The notes: generated by a model not told the origin, from the letters alone. A stretch of 64,000 nucleotides of DNA from Thiobacillus denitrificans ATCC 25259 (GCF_000012745.1 NC_007404.1:2294001-2358000), one strand, 5' to 3'; positions 10,501 to 19,281 are shown, numbered from the stretch's first letter. Translations and numbers: made by a program.

Positions 10501-11769
10501 TTACTTGAGTTTCTTGATGCCCATGAGGCCGAGCACGTACTTCTCGTACAGCGGCTCGGTCGAGCCTTTTTTCATCTTGCGGATGAAGTACTTCTCGAAG
10601 GCGACCTTGGCCAGATGCACCCACTTGCCTTCCTTGAACCAGTTGACATTGCGCGGCGGAATCTGCGGCAGGGCCACGAAGGCGGCGCCGGTGTCGCCGA
10701 AGTCGGCGAGGCAGATCGCGTTCCAGGTCGCCTTCTCGGCAGGCTCGCGGCCGTCGAGCACGGCGCGGATGTTGTGCGCGGTCGCCGTCACCATCGATTC
10801 GATCATGTAGCCGGTCTTCGGCGTGCCGGTCGGCACGGGAGTGACCTCGACGGGTGGGATCGCGACGCACACGCCGACGGAGTAGACGTTCGGGTACTTC
10901 GCGTTGCGCTGGTAGGGGTCGATCGTGATGAAGCCGCGCGGATTGGTCAGCCCCTCGATGCCGAACACAGCATCGATGCCCTTGAACGCCGGCAGCATCA
11001 TCGAGTAGCCGAACGGCAGTTCGTGCTCCTTGATCACTTCGCCCTTGTCGTTGTGCTCGGCGACGAACATCTTGCCAGCCTCGACCTTGGTGACCTTGGC
11101 GTTGCAGATCCACTTGATGTGGCGCTCGCGGAGGACCGATTCGAGCATGCCCTTGGAATCGCCGACGCCGCCCAGTCCCAGATGGCCGATATACGGCTCG
11201 GCCGTGACGTAGGTCATCGGCACGCGGTCACGAATCTTGCGCTTGCGCAGGTCGGTGTCCATGATCATCGCGTACTCGTACGCCGGGCCGTAGCAGGAAG
11301 CCCCCTGCACCGCGCCGACCACGATCGGCCCCGGGTTCTTCACAAAATCGTCCCACGCGCGGCCCGCGGCCTGGGCATGGTCGACCGTGCATACCGACTG
11401 GGTGTAACCCTCGGGGCCGAGGCCCGGGACTTCGTCGAACGCGAGCTTGGGCCCCGTCGCGATGACGAGGAAGTCATAGTCGACGGTCCTGCCGTCGGTG
11501 AGGTCGATCTGGTTCCTGTCGGGATGCACGCGCGCGGCGCCGACCGGAATGAAGTCGATGTTTTTCTTGTTGAGGTAAGGCGCGGCCTCGAGCGTGACGT
11601 CGTCACGCTTGCGCCAGTTCACCCCCACCCAGGGGTTGGACGGCGTGAACTGGAAGTACGAATTGTTGGAAATGACGGTGACCTTGTCCTCGGCCCGTGC
11701 CGACTCGCGCATTTCATACGCCATGGTCATGCCGCCGACGCCGGCGCCGAGTATTACGATGTGTGCCAT
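10501..11769 (-). CDS. sqr: Sulfide:quinone oxidoreductase-type flavoprotein
   Basis: 422 residues. The FAD motif [16 protein letters not shown] is at residues 4-19. The conserved cysteines expected for SQR are present: C127 (SVCTVD), C159 (GASCYGP) and C301 (VGVCVAIPP). [13 protein letters not shown] matches the quinone/FAD end of the family. The protein oxidises sulfide to polysulfide or S0 and reduces quinone at the periplasmic membrane face. There is no signal peptide, which is normal for SQRs. The subtype is not certain; the sequence resembles types III-VI more than type I. It follows a 67-residue gene after a short gap, behind a sigma-54 promoter. Confidence 0.87.
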   Translation of the reverse strand: MAHIVILGAGVGGMTMAYEMRESARAEDKVTVISNNSYFQFTPSNPWVGVNWRKRDDVTLEAAPYLNKKNIDFIPVGAARVHPDRNQIDLTDGRTVDYDFLVIATGPKLAFDEVPGLGPEGYTQSVCTVDHAQAAGRAWDDFVKNPGPIVVGAVQGASCYGPAYEYAMIMDTDLRKRKIRDRVPMTYVTAEPYIGHLGLGGVGDSKGMLESVLRERHIKWICNAKVTKVEAGKMFVAEHNDKGEVIKEHELPFGYSMMLPAFKGIDAVFGIEGLTNPRGFITIDPYQRNAKYPNVYSVGVCVAIPPVEVTPVPTGTPKTGYMIESMVTATAHNIRAVLDGREPAEKATWNAICLADFGDTGAAFVALPQIPPRNVNWFKEGKWVHLAKVAFEKYFIRKMKKGSTEPLYEKYVLGLMGIKKLK

Positions 11770-11809
11770 GTGTTGTTCTCCTGGGGTGCTGTGTGGTTGG
11801 GTAGGCGAC

Positions 11810-12013
11810 TCACCACTCGAAGACGCGCACCATGGCGTCGAGGCCGTCCTGAACGATCTTCTGCAAGTCCTCGGGGCAGTCCTCGCGCTCGAGCGCGAGG
11901 GTCGTGTAGGCGGACAGGCTCTTCAGCGCACAGGCGATCCTGGCCACATCGTCGACCAGTTCCGGGGGGATGTTCACGCCCGGCTTCAGCTTCCAGTTCG
12001 TGTTTTCAGACAT
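11810..12013 (-). CDS. Small conserved protein paired with SQR
   Basis: 67 residues, acidic, no membrane segment, ending FEW. The sequence (KPGVNIPPELVDDVARIACALKS and CPEDLQKIVQDGL) predicts two or three helices and has two cysteines. A GGAG Shine-Dalgarno precedes the ATG. It is the first gene after the sigma-54 promoter and is followed 40 bp later by sqr, so the two are co-transcribed. I do not recognise a named family. A role in sulfide sensing or SQR function is inference from position only. Confidence 0.75.
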   Translation of the reverse strand: MSENTNWKLKPGVNIPPELVDDVARIACALKSLSAYTTLALEREDCPEDLQKIVQDGLDAMVRVFEW

Positions 12014-12052
12014 GTTCGCTCCGTCCTATCGAGGGTTGTGTCTCCCTGTTAT

Positions 12053-12068
12053 AGCAACCGGCATGCCA
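12053..12068 (-). promoter_or_regulatory. Sigma-54 (-24/-12) promoter for the sqr operon
   Basis: On the minus strand the sequence TGGCATGCCGGTTGCT fits the consensus TGGCAYRNNNNTTGCW at every defined position. It would start transcription about 30 bp before the 67-residue gene. The divergent neighbour encodes a sigma-54 activator, which makes the match far more convincing than the sequence alone. Confidence 0.82.
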
Positions 12069-12114
12069 ACCGCGAGGGGCCGTAATTACGCGGGGCGCGG
12101 CGGTGGTCCAACGC

Positions 12115-12154
12115 TGACATGGCTTTGATGTCATGGCACTGTTAGCATGTGTCA
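12115..12154. promoter_or_regulatory. Candidate upstream activator sites (two dyads)
   Basis: Two inverted repeats sit back to back. TGACAT-N7-ATGTCA (12115-12133) is perfect. TGGCAC-N9-GTGTCA (12134-12154) has one mismatch. Relative to the sqr sigma-54 promoter they lie roughly 70-110 bp upstream, the usual place for enhancer binding. They also fall just before the activator's own start, which would allow autoregulation. The binding protein is inferred to be the adjacent activator. Confidence 0.6.
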
Positions 12155-12177
12155 TGACGATCAGCGGGGACCACGCC

Positions 12178-13470
12178 ATGCCATCCATCGAACTGCAGGA
12201 CATCATCGACGCGAACGACCAGCCTTTCGTCGTGATCGACAGCGCATACCGCATCGTCGCGGCCAACCGGCGCTACGCGGAAACCTATGGCGCGACGCCC
12301 GAGGCGATCGTCGGCGAGCACTGCTACGCCGTGTCTCACCACTCGCCGCGGCCCTGCCACGAAAACGGCGAGCAATGCCCGCACCGCGCCCTGTTCGAGA
12401 ACGGCGAGGCGGTCGAGGTCGTGCACACGCACTTTCATGCCAACGATCAGCCCGAGCGCACTCGCATCCGCGGCCACGCGCTGCGCGGCCCGGACGGCGA
12501 GCGCTACCTGGGCGAGCAGCTCTACCCGCTCGAAGCCGACATCGGCCTGGATTGCGACGCCATGCAGATGGTCGGGCAGTCCCCGGCGTTTCTCGCGTGC
12601 GTCGACAATCTCGCGCGCGTCGCCGAAAGCGAAGCGTCGATCCTGCTGTATGGCGAAAGCGGCGTCGGCAAGGAACTCGCCGCGCGCTTCATCCATGCTC
12701 GCTCGCAGCGCAGGGGCGGCGCCTTCATCGTGATCAACTGCGCCGCGGTGCCCGAAACCCTGTTCGAAAGCGAGCTGTTCGGCCACGAACGCGGCGCGTT
12801 CTCGGGCAGCAGCGGCCTCAAGAAAGGCCTGTTCGAACTCGCCGACGGTGGCACGCTATTCCTCGACGAGGTCGCGGAGATCCCGCTGGCGCTGCAGGCC
12901 AAGCTGCTGCGCGTACTGGAGACCGGGGAATTCCGCCGTGTCGGCGGCACCCACACGCTGACCGCGGACGTGCGGCTGGTGTCGGCGACCAACCGCCGCC
13001 TGCTGGACGAAGTCGACGAAAAGCGCTTCCGGCTCGACCTCTACTACCGGCTGGCCGGCATCGACGTCGTGCTGCCGCCGCTGCGCGAGCGCCGCGCCGA
13101 CCTGCCCGCGCTGGCCGCCTTCCTGCTCAAGCGACTGGCCGGCGGCCGCCGAGCCTGCCGGCTCGACGCGAGCGGACTGGCGGCGCTGCAGGCCTACGAT
13201 TTTCCGGGGAACGTGCGCGAACTGCGCAACCTGCTGCAGCGCGCGGTGCTGACCTGCCGCGACGGCGTGATCGGCGCCGCCGATCTGAACCTGCCCGTCG
13301 CCGCCGTGACGCCGGTCCAGCCGGCGACGCAGGGGCTCGCCGACATCGAGCGCGCGCACATTCGCGCGCTGCTCGCCAGCCGCGGCGGCCACCGCGGACG
13401 GGTCGCCCAGGCACTCGGCGTCACCGAGCGCACGCTGTACCGCAAGCTCAAACGCTACGGCCTGAGTTAG
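12178..13470 (+). CDS. PAS-sensor sigma-54 activator, probable regulator of sqr
   Basis: 430 residues. An N-terminal PAS domain (about 1-115) carries a cysteine/histidine cluster (H48, C49, C60, C67, H69). The AAA+ domain has Walker A GESGVGKE at 159-166 and Walker B GGTLFLDE at 224-231. A Fis-type helix-turn-helix ends the protein ([20 protein letters not shown]). The sigma-54-contacting loop reads GAFSGS rather than GAFTGA. I start at MPSIELQD, behind GGGGA, because earlier in-frame ATGs (12133, 12154) would run through the candidate operator dyads. Divergent from the sqr operon. Signal identity (redox, sulfide) is inference. Confidence 0.9.
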   Translation: MPSIELQDIIDANDQPFVVIDSAYRIVAANRRYAETYGATPEAIVGEHCYAVSHHSPRPCHENGEQCPHRALFENGEAVEVVHTHFHANDQPERTRIRGHALRGPDGERYLGEQLYPLEADIGLDCDAMQMVGQSPAFLACVDNLARVAESEASILLYGESGVGKELAARFIHARSQRRGGAFIVINCAAVPETLFESELFGHERGAFSGSSGLKKGLFELADGGTLFLDEVAEIPLALQAKLLRVLETGEFRRVGGTHTLTADVRLVSATNRRLLDEVDEKRFRLDLYYRLAGIDVVLPPLRERRADLPALAAFLLKRLAGGRRACRLDASGLAALQAYDFPGNVRELRNLLQRAVLTCRDGVIGAADLNLPVAAVTPVQPATQGLADIERAHIRALLASRGGHRGRVAQALGVTERTLYRKLKRYGLS

Positions 13471-13503
13471 CGCCCGCGCGTTTCGGCGGGCCGGGCAAAC
13501 GCC

Positions 13504-14997
13504 TTATTCGACGACGTCGCCGAAGCGCGCGTAGGCGAGCTCGGCCGCACGCACGACCGCCCGCGCCTTGTTGAGCGTCTCGGTCCACTCGTTGTCGGGG
13601 ACCGAGTCGGCGACGATGCCGGCGCCGGCCTGGGCGTAGAGCATTCCATCCTTGACGACGGCCGTGCGGATCGCGATCGCGAGATCCATGTCGCCGCTGA
13701 AGCCGAGGTAGCCGACGGCGCCGGCGTAGACCCCGCGCTTGCTCGGTTCGAGCTCGTCGATGATCTCCATCGCCCGCACCTTGGGCGCCCCCGAGACCGT
13801 ACCTGCCGGAAAGCTCGCGCGCAGGACGTCGAGCGCGGAGAGTCCGGGCTTGAGCTTGCCTTCGACGTTCGAGACGATGTGCATGACGTGCGAATAGCGC
13901 TCGATCTGCATGTGTTCCGTGACCTTGACGCTGCCGGTCACGGCGACCCGCCCCGTGTCGTTGCGCCCGAGGTCGAGGAGCTGCAGATGTTCGGCGCATT
14001 CCTTCGGGTCGGCCATCAATTCGGCCGCGAGGCGCTGATCGTCCTCGCGCGTGAGCCCGCGCGGCCGCGTGCCGGCGATCGGCCGCAGCGTGACCGTGTC
14101 GCCCTCGAGCCGGACCAGGATCTCGGGCGACGAGCCGACGATGTGGAAGCCGCCAAGGTCGTAGAAATACATGTAGGGCGACGGGTTGAGGCTGCGCAGC
14201 GCACGGTAGAGCGACAGCGGCGAGGCCTCGAACGGCCGCGCCATCCGCTGCGACAGCACGACCTGCATGACGTCGCCGGCCGCGATGTACTCCTTGGCCT
14301 TGGCAACCGCGGCCTTGAACTCGGCTTCGCCGAATTCGGAGCTCGCTTCGGCGACGACCGGGCGCGGCTCGCTCGGCAGCGTGACCGGCGCGTGCAGCTT
14401 CTCGGCAAGCTCCGCGAGCCGCAAGTGCCCCTGCGCATAGGCGTCCGCCTGCATCGGGTCGGCGTGGGTGACGAGATAGAGCTTGCCGGCGAGGTTGTCG
14501 AAGACGGCGAGTTCCTCGGTCAGCATCAGCAGGATGTCGGGCGTGTGCAGGACGTCGTCCTTGCGCACGAGGTTCTTGTTGAATTCCGGCGTCAGTCGCT
14601 TCTCGATGTAACGGATCGTGTCGTAGCCGAAGTAGCCGGCCAGGCCGCCGGTGAAGCGCGGCAAGCCCAGGACCGGCGCGGCCTTGAAGCGGGTCTGATA
14701 CTCGGCGATGAAAGCGAGCGGATCGGGCGTGCTGCATTCCTCGACGACCTGGCCGTCGGTTTCGACCGTCAGGAGGTGGGCGCGCACCCTGAGCACGGTG
14801 CGCGCCGGCAGGCCGATGAAGGAATAGCGTCCGAAGCGTTCGCCGCCGACGACCGATTCGAGGAGATAGGTATAGGGCGCGTTGGCGAGCTTGAGATAGA
14901 CCGACAGCGGCGTCTCGAGGTCGCCGGGCAGTTCGCGCACCAGCGGGATACGGTTGAAGCCCTGGCGGGCAAGGTCGAAGAATTCTTGTTCGGTCAT
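13504..14997 (-). CDS. trpE: Anthranilate synthase component I
   Basis: 497 residues from [20 protein letters not shown]. Chorismate-binding enzyme: the feedback-inhibition element [18 protein letters not shown] is near residue 40-57. The catalytic core has [25 protein letters not shown] and [18 protein letters not shown]. It converts chorismate plus ammonia from TrpG to anthranilate. An upstream in-frame ATG at 15078 is rejected because the extra residues are encoded by a repeat element. It would normally be next to trpG, but here the sqr module intervenes. Confidence 0.97.
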   Translation of the reverse strand: MTEQEFFDLARQGFNRIPLVRELPGDLETPLSVYLKLANAPYTYLLESVVGGERFGRYSFIGLPARTVLRVRAHLLTVETDGQVVEECSTPDPLAFIAEYQTRFKAAPVLGLPRFTGGLAGYFGYDTIRYIEKRLTPEFNKNLVRKDDVLHTPDILLMLTEELAVFDNLAGKLYLVTHADPMQADAYAQGHLRLAELAEKLHAPVTLPSEPRPVVAEASSEFGEAEFKAAVAKAKEYIAAGDVMQVVLSQRMARPFEASPLSLYRALRSLNPSPYMYFYDLGGFHIVGSSPEILVRLEGDTVTLRPIAGTRPRGLTREDDQRLAAELMADPKECAEHLQLLDLGRNDTGRVAVTGSVKVTEHMQIERYSHVMHIVSNVEGKLKPGLSALDVLRASFPAGTVSGAPKVRAMEIIDELEPSKRGVYAGAVGYLGFSGDMDLAIAIRTAVVKDGMLYAQAGAGIVADSVPDNEWTETLNKARAVVRAAELAYARFGDVVE

Positions 14998-15000
14998 GGC

Positions 15001-15112
15001 AGGGGTCGGGATCCGGGATTCAGGGGTCAGGGAATGTGCTGCGCGTCTTGTCAGGACGAGCGCCGCCATCGGCGGCACGGCCCCTGAATCCTGATCCCCG
15101 AATCCCGCCCCC
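15001..15112. repeat. 112-bp inverted-repeat element, copy A
   Basis: Fills the trpE-gph gap. The left arm is built of GGGGTC/GGATTCAGG units (GGATTCAGGGGTCAGGG). The right arm is their complement (CCCCTGAATCCTGATCCCC). The central part differs from copies B and C. It can form a long imperfect hairpin in DNA or RNA. See copies at 15810 and 51491. Confidence 0.75.
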
Positions 15113-15118
15113 TTGCCA

Positions 15119-15802
15119 TCACGCCTTCGTCACCATCAGCGCCGCCTCGGCGAGACTCGGCACGACTGCGTCGAGATCGAGTTCGGTGACCGGGCGCCCG
15201 CGGTTGTAGCCGTAGGGCACGCAGAATACCGGGCAGCCTGCGGCGCGCGCGGCCTGCGTGTCGTTGAGCGAATCGCCGATCAGCAACAGCTCGGCTGGGG
15301 CTACGCCGAACACCTCGCACGCATGCAACAGCGGCAGTGGGTCGGGCTTGCGCTTGGGCAGCGTATCGCCGGAGAGGATCAGCTCGAAGTAGTCGTACAG
15401 CCCCGTGCCCTTGAGGAGCGGGACGGTGAACTGCTCGGCCTTGTTGGTGATGCACGCCATGTGCAACCCCATCGCCTTGAAGGCCTGTAGGCCCTCGACC
15501 ACGCCGTCGAAGGGGCGCGAGTGCAGCGACACGTGCTCGCCGTAATGCTTCTGGTAGGACGCGATCGCCTGCGCGAACAACGCCGGATCCGGCTCGGCGT
15601 CCATCTCGCCGGTGAGCACCCGCTTGACCAGACGCGAGACGCCGTTGCCGATATAGGTCGAAATGGTCTCGAGCGACGGGCAGGGCCGCCCGAGCTCTGC
15701 CATCATGAGTTCGGCGGCATGCGCGAGATCGGGCGCCGTATTGAGCAGGGTGCCGTCGAGGTCGATGACGACGGCCTTGATGGGAAGGGGGAAGCTTTTC
15801 AT
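15119..15802 (-). CDS. gph: Phosphoglycolate phosphatase (HAD family)
   Basis: 227 residues. HAD motif [13 protein letters not shown] has the nucleophile pair D14/D16. Motif II is ACITNK and motif [19 protein letters not shown]. It removes the phosphate of 2-phosphoglycolate, a by-product of Rubisco oxygenation or DNA repair, which makes sense in an autotroph. The rpe-gph-trpE order is common in Betaproteobacteria. Repeat elements flank it on both sides. Confidence 0.93.
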   Translation of the reverse strand: MKSFPLPIKAVVIDLDGTLLNTAPDLAHAAELMMAELGRPCPSLETISTYIGNGVSRLVKRVLTGEMDAEPDPALFAQAIASYQKHYGEHVSLHSRPFDGVVEGLQAFKAMGLHMACITNKAEQFTVPLLKGTGLYDYFELILSGDTLPKRKPDPLPLLHACEVFGVAPAELLLIGDSLNDTQAARAAGCPVFCVPYGYNRGRPVTELDLDAVVPSLAEAALMVTKA

Positions 15803-15809
15803 TTGAGTA

Positions 15810-15921
15810 GGGGTCAGGATTCAGGGGTCGGGGTTCAGGGGACGAGCGGCCTGCGGCCGCACAATTTCGAAAGGCGCGAAGCACAAAGCCCCCCGACCCC
15901 TGACCCCCGAATCCTGGCCCC
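15810..15921. repeat. 112-bp inverted-repeat element, copy B
   Basis: Fills the gph-rpe gap. Left arm GGGGTCAGGATTCAGGGG, then the inner hairpin GCGGCC-TGC-GGCCGC, then a core with GGCGCGAAGC, and a right arm CGACCCCTGACCCCCGAATC. Same length and plan as copies A and C. The inner hairpin and GCGAAGC core are shared with copy C. Confidence 0.8.
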
Positions 15922-15928
15922 TGCGGTT

Positions 15929-16612
15929 TTACACTTTCGCCAACTCCGCGCGCATCGCGGCGATGATGCTGTTATAGCGCTGCGGGTCGCCCTCTTTGGC
16001 CGCGCCGAACACGGCCGAGCCGGCGACGAAGGTGTCGACGCCGGCGCGCGCGACTTCGGCGATGTTGGCCGGGCCCACGCCGCCGTCGATCTCGAGGCTC
16101 ACGTCGAGGCCGCGGTCGTCGATCATCTTGCGCACGGCGCGCGCCTTGTCGAGCACATAGGGGATGAACTTCTGCCCGCCGAAGCCAGGGTTCACGCTCA
16201 TCAGGAGCACCATGTCGAGCTTGTCGAGCGTGTATTCGAGCACGTCGAGCGGCGTCGCGGGGTTGAAGACGAGGCCGGCCTTGCAGCCGTTTTCCTTGAT
16301 CAGTCCGATGGTGCGGTCGATGTGCTCCGACGCTTCGGGGTGGAAGGTGATGTAGGTCGCGCCGGCCTTGGCGAAGTCGGGAATGATGCGGTCGACCGGC
16401 TTGACCATGAGATGCACGTCGATCGGTGCGGTGACGCCGTGCTTGCGCAGCGCTTCGCACACCAGCGGGCCGATCGTGAGGTTGGGCACGTAATGGTTGT
16501 CCATGACATCGAAATGAACGATGTCGGCGCCGGACGCGAGCACGTTGTCGACCTCCTCGCCTAGGCGGGCGAAGTTGGCGGACAGAATGGACGGGGCGAT
16601 GCGGTACGTCAT
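15929..16612 (-). CDS. rpe: Ribulose-phosphate 3-epimerase
   Basis: 227 residues from [23 protein letters not shown]-barrel epimerase: metal and catalytic residues sit in [44 protein letters not shown] and EIDGGVG. It interconverts ribulose-5-P and xylulose-5-P in the pentose phosphate and Calvin cycles. The ORF is open 11 codons further upstream, but MTYRIAPSI matches the family start and has GGAGC before it. Confidence 0.96.
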   Translation of the reverse strand: MTYRIAPSILSANFARLGEEVDNVLASGADIVHFDVMDNHYVPNLTIGPLVCEALRKHGVTAPIDVHLMVKPVDRIIPDFAKAGATYITFHPEASEHIDRTIGLIKENGCKAGLVFNPATPLDVLEYTLDKLDMVLLMSVNPGFGGQKFIPYVLDKARAVRKMIDDRGLDVSLEIDGGVGPANIAEVARAGVDTFVAGSAVFGAAKEGDPQRYNSIIAAMRAELAKV

Positions 16613-16717
16613 GGGGGAGCTCCGGAATTTTTGTCGACCCCGCATTTTAGCTTAAGTGCACCGGCCCATTGCGTTACACTCGGCGATCCATCCCGTCGAG
16701 CGGAGCCCAGCACAACC

Positions 16718-17101
16718 GTGGCCGAAGGCAAGAAATACCAGATAAACATCAGCGTCAACACGGCTTATCTGGCGGAGCAGAGCGACCCGTCGGCCGACCG
16801 TTACGTGTTCGCCTACACCATCACGATCGAAAACGTCGGCACGGTCGCCGCGCAGCTGATCTCGCGTCACTGGGTGATCACCGACGCCGACGACGTCGTG
16901 CAGGAAGTCAAGGGCCTCGGCGTCGTCGGCGAGCAGCCGCTGCTGCGCCCCGGCGAGACCTTCGAATACAGCAGCGGGGCAGCGCTCGCGACGCCGGTCG
17001 GAACCATGCAGGGCAGCTATCAGATGGTGGCCGAGGACGGCAACAAGTTCGACGCCGAGATTCCCCGCTTCACGCTGGCCATGCCGCGCGTGCTGCACTG
17101 A
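16718..17101 (+). CDS. apaG: ApaG-domain protein
   Basis: 127 residues, the normal ApaG size, starting at a GTG at 16718 (family consensus opens near [13 protein letters not shown]). The fibronectin-III-like fold is seen in [58 protein letters not shown] and [10 protein letters not shown]. It is linked to Co2+/Mg2+ resistance phenotypes but its biochemistry is unclear. An ATG-type reading from 16631 is possible but adds a non-conserved leader. Divergent from rpe. Confidence 0.92.
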   Translation: MAEGKKYQINISVNTAYLAEQSDPSADRYVFAYTITIENVGTVAAQLISRHWVITDADDVVQEVKGLGVVGEQPLLRPGETFEYSSGAALATPVGTMQGSYQMVAEDGNKFDAEIPRFTLAMPRVLH

Positions 17102-17120
17102 CGCCGCTGGCGCACGGGGC

Positions 17121-17213
17121 TTATTTCTTCATGGTCCACCAGACGATGAAAGCGAGCAGTCCCAGCGCAATCCCGGCTTCCAGCACCAGCCAGCCCAAGC
17201 CCTGGCTCTCCAT
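17121..17213 (-). CDS. 30-residue single-helix membrane protein
   Basis: Minus-strand reading MESQGLGWLVLEAGIALG followed by LLAFIVWWTMKK. A strong AGGAGG Shine-Dalgarno lies seven bases before the ATG. One hydrophobic helix (about residues 8-27) and a KK tail predict an inner-membrane micropeptide with cytoplasmic C-terminus. It lies between apaG and mltA on the opposite strand. Function unknown; the perfect ribosome site is the main argument that it is real. Confidence 0.68.
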   Translation of the reverse strand: MESQGLGWLVLEAGIALGLLAFIVWWTMKK

Positions 17214-17230
17214 GAGTCGTCCTCCTCGCT

Positions 17231-17239
17231 TGCTATACT
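17231..17239 (+). promoter_or_regulatory. Extended -10 promoter of mltA
   Basis: TGCTATACT is an extended -10 element (TGn plus TATACT) about 38 bp before the mltA GTG start. No clear -35 box is visible, as is common for extended -10 promoters. Confidence 0.5.
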
Positions 17240-17276
17240 CGGCGCTCGTTTTTCCTGCCGTGAACGATATTCACCC

Positions 17277-18479
17277 GTGACGCCACTACGCGCAAGTCCG
17301 TGGCTGGTCGCGCTGCTGCTTTCGGCGTGCGCGGTCCGTCCTCCCGCGCCCGAGGTCCCGCCGCCCGCGCAAGCACCGCAACCCGTCCCGCCGGTGGCCG
17401 CGCCCCTGCTGCCAACGCTCGTTCCGGCCGACTGGTCGGCGGTCACTTCCTGGCAGAGCGACAGCGCCGAAGAAGCCTGGGGCGCGTTCCTGCAAAGCTG
17501 CAGCGCGCTCGGCAAGCGTCCGGCGTGGCAGGCGGTCTGCGCCGACGCCGCGGCCATGCCCACGCCCGACGCGGCCGCTGCCCGCGCCTTTTTCGAGCAG
17601 CGCTTCCAGCCCCACGAAGCGCGCCAGGAGGACGGCAGCGCCGAAGGGCTCGTAACCGGCTACTACGAACCGCTGCTCAAGGGCGACCGCGTGCGCACCC
17701 AACGCGCGCGCTACCCGCTCTACGCCGCGCCCGACGATCTCGTCGCGGTCGAACTGGCGAGCGTCTACCCCGAGTTGAAGAACCTGCGGCTGCGCGGACG
17801 TCTGGTCGGGAAAAAGGTCGTGCCCTACCCGTCGCGTGGCGAGATCACCACGGGCGGCGACAACGGGGGCTTCCGCGGCAGGCCGATCGCCTGGGCCGAA
17901 GACCCGGTCGACCTGTTCTTTCTGCAGATCCAGGGGTCAGGCCGCATCGAATTGCCCGACGGTTCGCACTTGCGCGTCGGCTATGCGGACCAGAACGGCC
18001 ACCCCTACCGCTCGATCGGCAAGCTCCTGGTCGAACGCGGCGAACTCAAGCTCGAAGAGGCTTCGATGCAGGGAATCAAGAACTGGGGCGCGAAAAATCC
18101 CGAGAAGCTGCCCGAACTTCTCGCCAGCAATCCGAGCTACGTCTTCTTCCGCGAGTTGCCGAACGGCACTGAGGGGCCCCTCGGCGCGCTCGGTGTGCCG
18201 CTCACGGGCGGGCGCTCCATCGCGGTCGACCCGCGCTTCATTCCACTCGGCGCGCCGGTCTTTCTCGCGACGACCGAGCCGAACTCGAGCGTTCCGCTAA
18301 ACCGGCTGGTCATGGCACAGGACACGGGCGGTGCGATTCGCGGCGGCGTGCGCGCGGATTTCTTCTGGGGGTTCGGCACGGCGGCCGGGGAACAAGCGGG
18401 CCGCATGAAGCAGCGCGGCCGGATGTGGGTATTGCTGCCGCGTACGGCAATCGAGACCGCAGCCGAGCTGCGGCGCTAA
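17277..18479 (+). CDS. mltA: Membrane-bound lytic murein transglycosylase A
   Basis: 400 residues starting at GTG. A lipoprotein signal with lipobox LLSAC ends at about residue 18, and a proline-rich linker follows. The MltA core contains VTGYYEPLL, the 3D-domain stretch GGRSIAVDPRFIPLGAPVFL, and the catalytic aspartate region MAQDTGGAIRGGVRADFFWGFG. It cleaves peptidoglycan glycan strands to 1,6-anhydro products from the inner leaflet of the outer membrane. Confidence 0.95.
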   Translation: MTPLRASPWLVALLLSACAVRPPAPEVPPPAQAPQPVPPVAAPLLPTLVPADWSAVTSWQSDSAEEAWGAFLQSCSALGKRPAWQAVCADAAAMPTPDAAAARAFFEQRFQPHEARQEDGSAEGLVTGYYEPLLKGDRVRTQRARYPLYAAPDDLVAVELASVYPELKNLRLRGRLVGKKVVPYPSRGEITTGGDNGGFRGRPIAWAEDPVDLFFLQIQGSGRIELPDGSHLRVGYADQNGHPYRSIGKLLVERGELKLEEASMQGIKNWGAKNPEKLPELLASNPSYVFFRELPNGTEGPLGALGVPLTGGRSIAVDPRFIPLGAPVFLATTEPNSSVPLNRLVMAQDTGGAIRGGVRADFFWGFGTAAGEQAGRMKQRGRMWVLLPRTAIETAAELRR

Positions 18480-18525
18480 CCGGCTCGGAACGACAACGCC
18501 GGCCGGATCGCGCGACTGCGCGGAC

Positions 18526-19104
18526 TCAGTGCAGCAAGTCCGCCAGCTCGTCGGCGTGGTCCTCCTCCATCGCGAGGATGCCTTCGAGCATGGCGCGCGT
18601 CGTCGGATCGTGCTCGCCGAAATAACGCACCATTTCGCGGTAGCTCTCGATCGCGATCCGTTCCGCGACCAGGTTTTCGCGAATCATGTCCTCGAGCGAC
18701 GCGCTCGTCACGTATTCGGCGTGGGACAGCGAGGTCAGGCACTCCGGATTGAATTCGGGCGCACCGCCGAGTTGCACGATGCGCTTGGCGAGCAGGTCGG
18801 CGTGGGCAAGTTCCTCGTTCGAGTGGACGAGAAACTCCTGCGCGATCGGCTCGGAATTGATGCCCTTGGCGACGAACGCATGCTGGCGATACCGCAGCGT
18901 GCAGACGAGTTCGGTCGCCAGGGCGGCGTTGAGCAACCCGACCGCGGCCTCGGCCTTGAGGCCGTAGTCCCCGGTCACCGCGCCCGCTTCGATGTGCTGG
19001 CGGGCGCGCGCCCGCAGCGTCGCGACGTCGGTCAGAAATCCGCCTGCGGCCGTGCTCCCTTCCGCCTTGCCGGTACCCGCCGCCGGGCGCGCGGTGTCAT
19101 TCAT
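18526..19104 (-). CDS. Ferritin-like (bacterioferritin-type) protein
   Basis: 192 residues. A four-helix ferritin-like bundle follows about 40 loosely conserved residues. Iron-ligand patterns: NAALATELVCTLRYRQHAF, NEELAHADLLAKRI, ENLVAERIAIESYREM and AMEEDHADELADLL. The two ExxH motifs and glutamates are intact. It probably stores or detoxifies iron or acts as a Dps-like protector. It lies next to an entericidin-like gene in what looks like a stress neighbourhood. It is not a classic Bfr, since the heme methionine is not evident. Confidence 0.87.
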   Translation of the reverse strand: MNDTARPAAGTGKAEGSTAAGGFLTDVATLRARARQHIEAGAVTGDYGLKAEAAVGLLNAALATELVCTLRYRQHAFVAKGINSEPIAQEFLVHSNEELAHADLLAKRIVQLGGAPEFNPECLTSLSHAEYVTSASLEDMIRENLVAERIAIESYREMVRYFGEHDPTTRAMLEGILAMEEDHADELADLLH

Positions 19105-19146
19105 GAGTTGCTCCTCGGGTTGAAATGAACGGACAGCGTTTGCGGA

Positions 19147-19281
19147 TTACTTGTCGCGGTCAGCGGCGTCCTGAATCTTTTCGCCACCGCTCTCGATATC
19201 CTTGCCCGCGCCTTCCATCGTGTTGCAGCCCGCCAGGACGACAAAGAACGACGACATCAACAGTGCAAGAAGCTTTTTCAT
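19147..19281 (-). CDS. Entericidin-like small lipoprotein
   Basis: 44 residues: MKKLLALLMSSFFVVLAGCN followed by TMEGAGKDIESGGEKIQDAADRDK. The lipobox LAGC gives a mature peptide of about 26 residues with the GKDIExGGEKIQDAA pattern typical of the entericidin A/B family. In E. coli entericidins form a stress-induced lipoprotein antidote/toxin pair with roles in envelope lysis; only one member is present here. GGAGA lies before the start. Same strand and just upstream of the ferritin-like gene. Confidence 0.88.
   Translation of the reverse strand: MKKLLALLMSSFFVVLAGCNTMEGAGKDIESGGEKIQDAADRDK

Noticed and set aside
12133-12177. Earlier in-frame ATGs for the sigma-54 activator
   Set aside because: They would place coding sequence over the second candidate activator dyad and lack a good ribosome site; ATG at 12178 has GGGGA.
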